From positions 1 through 8,231 of the forward strand of contig CANPPM010000116.1 of the NCBI GenBank assembly GCA_947575935.1: DNA of 8,231 bases, given 5' to 3'. This DNA comes from an uncultured Butyricicoccus sp. (GTDB taxonomy: Bacteria; Bacillota; Clostridia; Oscillospirales; Butyricicoccaceae). The position numbers were made by a program, and so were the translations under genes. The first letter of the stretch is position 1, and each line of letters starts with the position of its first letter. Positions 6,037 to 8,231 of the stretch are shown in pieces. Under the pieces are notes generated by a model, which was not told the origin of the DNA, did no database searches, and was given only the letters and a program-made list of their open reading frames with translations.

Positions 6037-7131
6037 TTAGTCCAGCCCAACCAGTCCCAGACGCAGCTGCTGGAGGAAATCGCCGTCATTGCGGTCATCG
6101 TCCTTTTTCTGCTGGCGCTGCTGCTGATGATGGGGGTTGTTCTGTCCGTCCGGATTCAGGAACTGCTGTGCCTGCGGCTCATGCGTGCGAGTCTCCACTT
6201 CGACATGGACGTTCTGCGTACTGTTTGCCAGCATATTCTGCAAACTTGCTGCATGCCGGTCAATCAGCTGCGCCGCCTTCTCAGTCACCGTTGTCAAGAC
6301 GATACTTAAATTGCCATCCCCAGAGCGTGTGATCTCAATGGTCAGCTGCCCCAGGCTTGCAGGGGTCAGGCTAAGCTCCACTGTACTCTCACCCTGCGCC
6401 ATTGCCTGCTCAATATGCTGAACAAGCTTCTGCGCTGCATCATCGGCCTGCGGCTCTACCAGCTCAGCAGCTTCCGCTACCTTAACCGGGACGGTCTCCA
6501 TGCGCTCGAACACCGGTGCTTCAGCTGCCACCGAGGCATCCTCAACCACTGGCTGATCATTGTCATCAACCCGAACCGCAGCCCCCTGCTGTTTCTCTGG
6601 GGCCACATCGGCCTGCTGCTCCGTTTCTGACTGTGCATCCGCAGTCACCGCCTCAACCGGCTGTTCAGAAACAACCTCCAGGGCAACCGCTTCTTCAGCC
6701 ACCGGTCCGTCAATCAGCTGTTCCTGACCCGCCTCTGCGGTCACAACCGGCGCTGCCGCTGCCTGCTGCGCAAGCAAGTTTGTCTCCGGCATAACAGCCT
6801 CTGCCGCTGCGGGAGCAATGTCTGCCACCTCAACTGGAGTAATCGTATCAACCGGAATCATCGGCTGCACGGTCACAAGCGCTGCTGCGATGGACATTTG
6901 TTCCATCCCTGGCTCCTCCTCGCCGGAAACCGCACCGGTTTCCGCCGGCCCGGACGTCGAGGTCCCGCCTTCACTGGTGTTGTCTGTCGTGAAACCCTGC
7001 TGTTGGCCCGCCTGCTCAAGCATCTTCTCAAAATCCGACTGATCGGAAGAAGAAGACCCGCTTTGCTTGCCGGAAACCTTCTGCTTCGCACCGGTGTTGA
7101 TGAGCTGTGTCATCAAATCTACACCTTTCAT
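6037..7131 (-). CDS. fliK: Flagellar hook-length control protein FliK
   Basis: FliK is secreted during hook growth, acts as the length ruler, and its C-terminal domain switches FlhB from hook to filament export. The 364-residue protein has a Ser/Gln/Gly-rich N-terminus and a long disordered centre (about 60-232) rich in Ala, Glu, Val, Pro and Gln. The conserved Flg_hook domain spans about 233-315, with VELSLTPASLGQLTIEI (251-267) as the signature. A Gln/His/Lys/Asp-rich stretch (320-350) and a short hydrophobic end close the protein. The start at 7131 is supported by a ten-base ribosome binding site, although M7 at 7113 is a fallback. Only the C-terminal domain is expected to be conserved; the rest evolves quickly. 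It sits between fliJ and flgD, the standard position. Confidence 0.94.
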   Translation of the reverse strand: MKGVDLMTQLINTGAKQKVSGKQSGSSSSDQSDFEKMLEQAGQQQGFTTDNTSEGGTSTSGPAETGAVSGEEEPGMEQMSIAAALVTVQPMIPVDTITPVEVADIAPAAAEAVMPETNLLAQQAAAAPVVTAEAGQEQLIDGPVAEEAVALEVVSEQPVEAVTADAQSETEQQADVAPEKQQGAAVRVDDNDQPVVEDASVAAEAPVFERMETVPVKVAEAAELVEPQADDAAQKLVQHIEQAMAQGESTVELSLTPASLGQLTIEITRSGDGNLSIVLTTVTEKAAQLIDRHAASLQNMLANSTQNVHVEVETRTHEPQAQQFLNPDGQNNPHHQQQRQQKKDDDRNDGDFLQQLRLGLVGLD

Positions 7132-7141
7132 GCGTGTTGTT

Positions 7142-7151
7142 TCACCTCCTT
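7142..7151 (-). promoter_or_regulatory. Near-perfect ribosome binding site of fliK
   Basis: AAGGAGGTGA in the RNA sense is a full ten-base complement to the conserved 16S rRNA tail. It ends 10 bases before the ATG at 7131 (13 bases counted from GGAGG), which is rather long. Confidence 0.8.
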
Positions 7152-7168
7152 AAAAATAAAATATCTAT

Positions 7169-7196
7169 GAGAAACGCGCGGTATTACGCGTTACTC
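7169..7196 (-). other. Hairpin spanning the fliJ stop codon, followed by U-rich RNA
   Basis: RNA-sense arms GAGTAACGCG and CGCGTTTCTC give nine pairs with one T-T mismatch around the loop TAATACCG, which contains the fliJ TAA. About eight bases later comes a U-rich stretch (TTTTATTTTT) that leads into the fliK ribosome binding site. The U tract is not directly attached, so this would be a weak or leaky terminator at most; an RNA stability element is as likely. Confidence 0.45.
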
Positions 7197-7630
7197 AGCA
7201 CTCTTTTTGTCGCGGTCAAATCATCAATAAACCGCTCCTCATCTCTGCGAAGATCATAGTTATAATCCTGAAGCTTGATTTCCTTCAACTTTTCCAAGGT
7301 TTTTGTCTCCACACGGCTTTCTACCACGCGGGCCCGTTTTTCCTCCTCGATACGGCGCAGCTGCGCCAGCTTCTCTGTCTCGCGCTCGATCTCCTGTACC
7401 AGCGCCTGCATACAGTTCTGATATTTCAGGGCTTCGAACATCGTCATACCCTCGGCCTGCCTCTGCCGGAACTCTGCCTCGTAGCCAGCCCGGCGGCCCT
7501 GCGCGTCATCCAACACAGCTTCTTGCCGGGTGACCTGCGCGACCGCCGCGCCGTGCTCCACCAATCTATTGTCCAGCACCTGCTGCTTATAGCCCAGAAC
7601 AGTATCCAGCTGGAATCGGAACTTTTTCAT
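7184..7630 (-). CDS. fliJ: Flagellar export protein FliJ
   Basis: FliJ is the coiled-coil stalk that inserts into the FliI hexamer and contacts FlhA, and it also helps recycle export chaperones. The 148-residue product has the family length and is almost all helix, with heptad-like Leu/Glu/Arg/Gln-rich sequence. The N-terminus KKFRFQLDTVLGYKQQ (2-17) is the conserved FliJ opening. TLEKLKEIKLQDYNYDLRRDEERFIDD falls at about residues 111-137 and matches the conserved C-terminal pattern. The ATG at 7630 is preceded by GGGGGAG about 10 bases away. It lies 54 bases after fliI and 52 before fliK. The ylxF (MgtE-like) gene that follows fliJ in Bacillus is not present. Short coiled coils are weak evidence alone, but position between fliI and fliK makes this secure. 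Confidence 0.93.
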   Translation of the reverse strand: MKKFRFQLDTVLGYKQQVLDNRLVEHGAAVAQVTRQEAVLDDAQGRRAGYEAEFRQRQAEGMTMFEALKYQNCMQALVQEIERETEKLAQLRRIEEEKRARVVESRVETKTLEKLKEIKLQDYNYDLRRDEERFIDDLTATKRVLSNA

Positions 7631-7654
7631 ATGTCGTCTTCTCCCCCGTTTTTA

Positions 7655-7686
7655 AGCGGTACAGCTACTGTATTTCAGATGCCGCT
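7655..7686 (-). other. Bulged hairpin at the fliI stop codon
   Basis: RNA-sense AGCGG, which overlaps the last two bases of the fliI TAG, can pair with CCGCT (7655-7659). A smaller TACAG/CTGTA stem with a 3-base loop (7660-7672) is stacked inside. The nine unpaired bases between make the fold uncertain. An A-rich stretch follows, so it is not a terminator. Confidence 0.3.
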
Positions 7687-8231
7687 ATTTTAGAATCCTG
7701 CGCAGCTCCGCAATTGACTGCTCAAAACCAAACGCCTCGTTCACGCCCTGCATCAGAAACTGATTGATCAAATCGATCTTAGTCAGCGCAAAATCAAGCC
7801 TTGGATTCGTCCCCGCCTTATACGCGCCAATAGAAACCAAATCTGCATTTTTTTCATAGGTACTCAAGATATCCCGCAGCTTAGATGCCAATTGTTGATG
7901 CTCCTCCTGGACAAGCTCAATCATCAGACGGGAGATACTTGCGCTGATATCAATTGCAGGATAATGATTGGCTGCAGCCAGCGCGCGGGAGAGAACAATA
8001 TGTCCGTCCAAAATACCGCGCACAGTATCAGCAATGGGCTCGTTGGTATCGTCACCTTCAACCAGCACTGTATAAATAGCAGTAATCGAACCGGTTTTAA
8101 AATTTCCGCTCCGCTCAAGCAGCTTGGGAAGCTCTGCATAAATAGACGGCGTATAACCGCGTGCCACCGGCGGCTCGCCGATTGCCAAACCAATCTCACG
8201 CTGCGCCATTGCAAAACGTGTAAGGGAATCC
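7685..8231 (-). CDS. fliI: Flagellum-specific ATPase FliI (partial, 5' end outside window)
   Basis: FliI is the hexameric ATPase that energises flagellar protein export and is related to the F1 ATPase beta subunit. The last 181 residues are visible, about 40% of the usual length of some 440. The visible part starts at DSLTRFAMAQREIG, in which the first Asp is the Walker B residue; the Walker A loop lies outside the window. RGYTPS, LLERSG, TGSITAIYTVLVEGDD and HIVLSRALA follow in the family order, together with NHYPAIDISASISR. The C-terminus ends in ELRRILK as in other FliI proteins. The reading frame is open to the window edge. The first internal Met (8209) is not a start: the preceding seven codons encode conserved FliI residues. 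A type III secretion ATPase is ruled out by the flagellar neighbours. Confidence 0.96.
   Translation of the reverse strand, partial: DSLTRFAMAQREIGLAIGEPPVARGYTPSIYAELPKLLERSGNFKTGSITAIYTVLVEGDDTNEPIADTVRGILDGHIVLSRALAAANHYPAIDISASISRLMIELVQEEHQQLASKLRDILSTYEKNADLVSIGAYKAGTNPRLDFALTKIDLINQFLMQGVNEAFGFEQSIAELRRILK

Noticed and set aside
6137..6794. Plus-strand reading frames rich in Pro, Gln and Cys opposite fliK
   Set aside because: They mirror the Ala/Gln/Glu low-complexity codons of fliK and have no start signals or domains.
1..8231. Search for CRISPR arrays, insertion sequences, tRNA, rRNA, toxin-antitoxin or defence genes
   Set aside because: No repeated spacers, transposase motifs, terminal repeats or RNA gene signatures were seen, and nearly all of the sequence is accounted for by flagellar genes on one strand.

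Overview
The window is a continuous stretch of a flagellar fla/che-type operon. All eleven genes lie on the minus strand, so transcription runs from position 8231 down to 1. FliY carrying a CheC-like phosphatase module, FlbD/SwrD, the TIGR02530-type flagellar operon protein and strong AGGAGG-type ribosome binding sites all point to a Bacillota (Firmicutes) bacterium, most likely a clostridial lineage. Base composition is near 50% G+C by eye, so it is not a low-GC Clostridium sensu stricto. The species cannot be named from the sequence.

In transcription order the layout is: the 3' part of fliI (export ATPase), fliJ (export stalk/chaperone), fliK (hook-length control), flgD (hook cap), a TIGR02530-family gene of unknown mechanism, flgE (hook), flbD/swrD, motA and motB (stator), fliM (switch), and the 5' part of fliY (switch and CheY-P phosphatase), which runs off the window. 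Both end genes are cut by the window edge and show no sign of being broken. Spacers are -8, 6, 18, 20, 35, 38, 52, 54, 90 and 104 bases. No convincing promoter or classical terminator was found inside, so the block looks like one polycistronic unit.

Functionally the order follows assembly. FliI and FliJ power secretion. FliK, FlgD and FlgE build, cap and measure the hook. FlbD sits next to the stator genes, as expected for a factor linked to motor power. FliM and FliY receive the chemotaxis signal. MotA and MotB look more like the sodium-type PomAB/MotPS stators than the proton-type MotAB. The FliY fragment retains both CheC-type active-site motifs but lacks the N-terminal FliM-like CheY-P-binding peptide known from Bacillus FliY.

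No CRISPR array, mobile element, tRNA, rRNA or defence system is present, and I do not see a new system here. The points worth a second look are the intercistronic RNA hairpins (several at stop codons, and a strong one ahead of the hook gene), the absence of fliL between motB and fliM, an acidic tail on FlgD, the sodium-like stator, and the poorly understood TIGR02530 protein.
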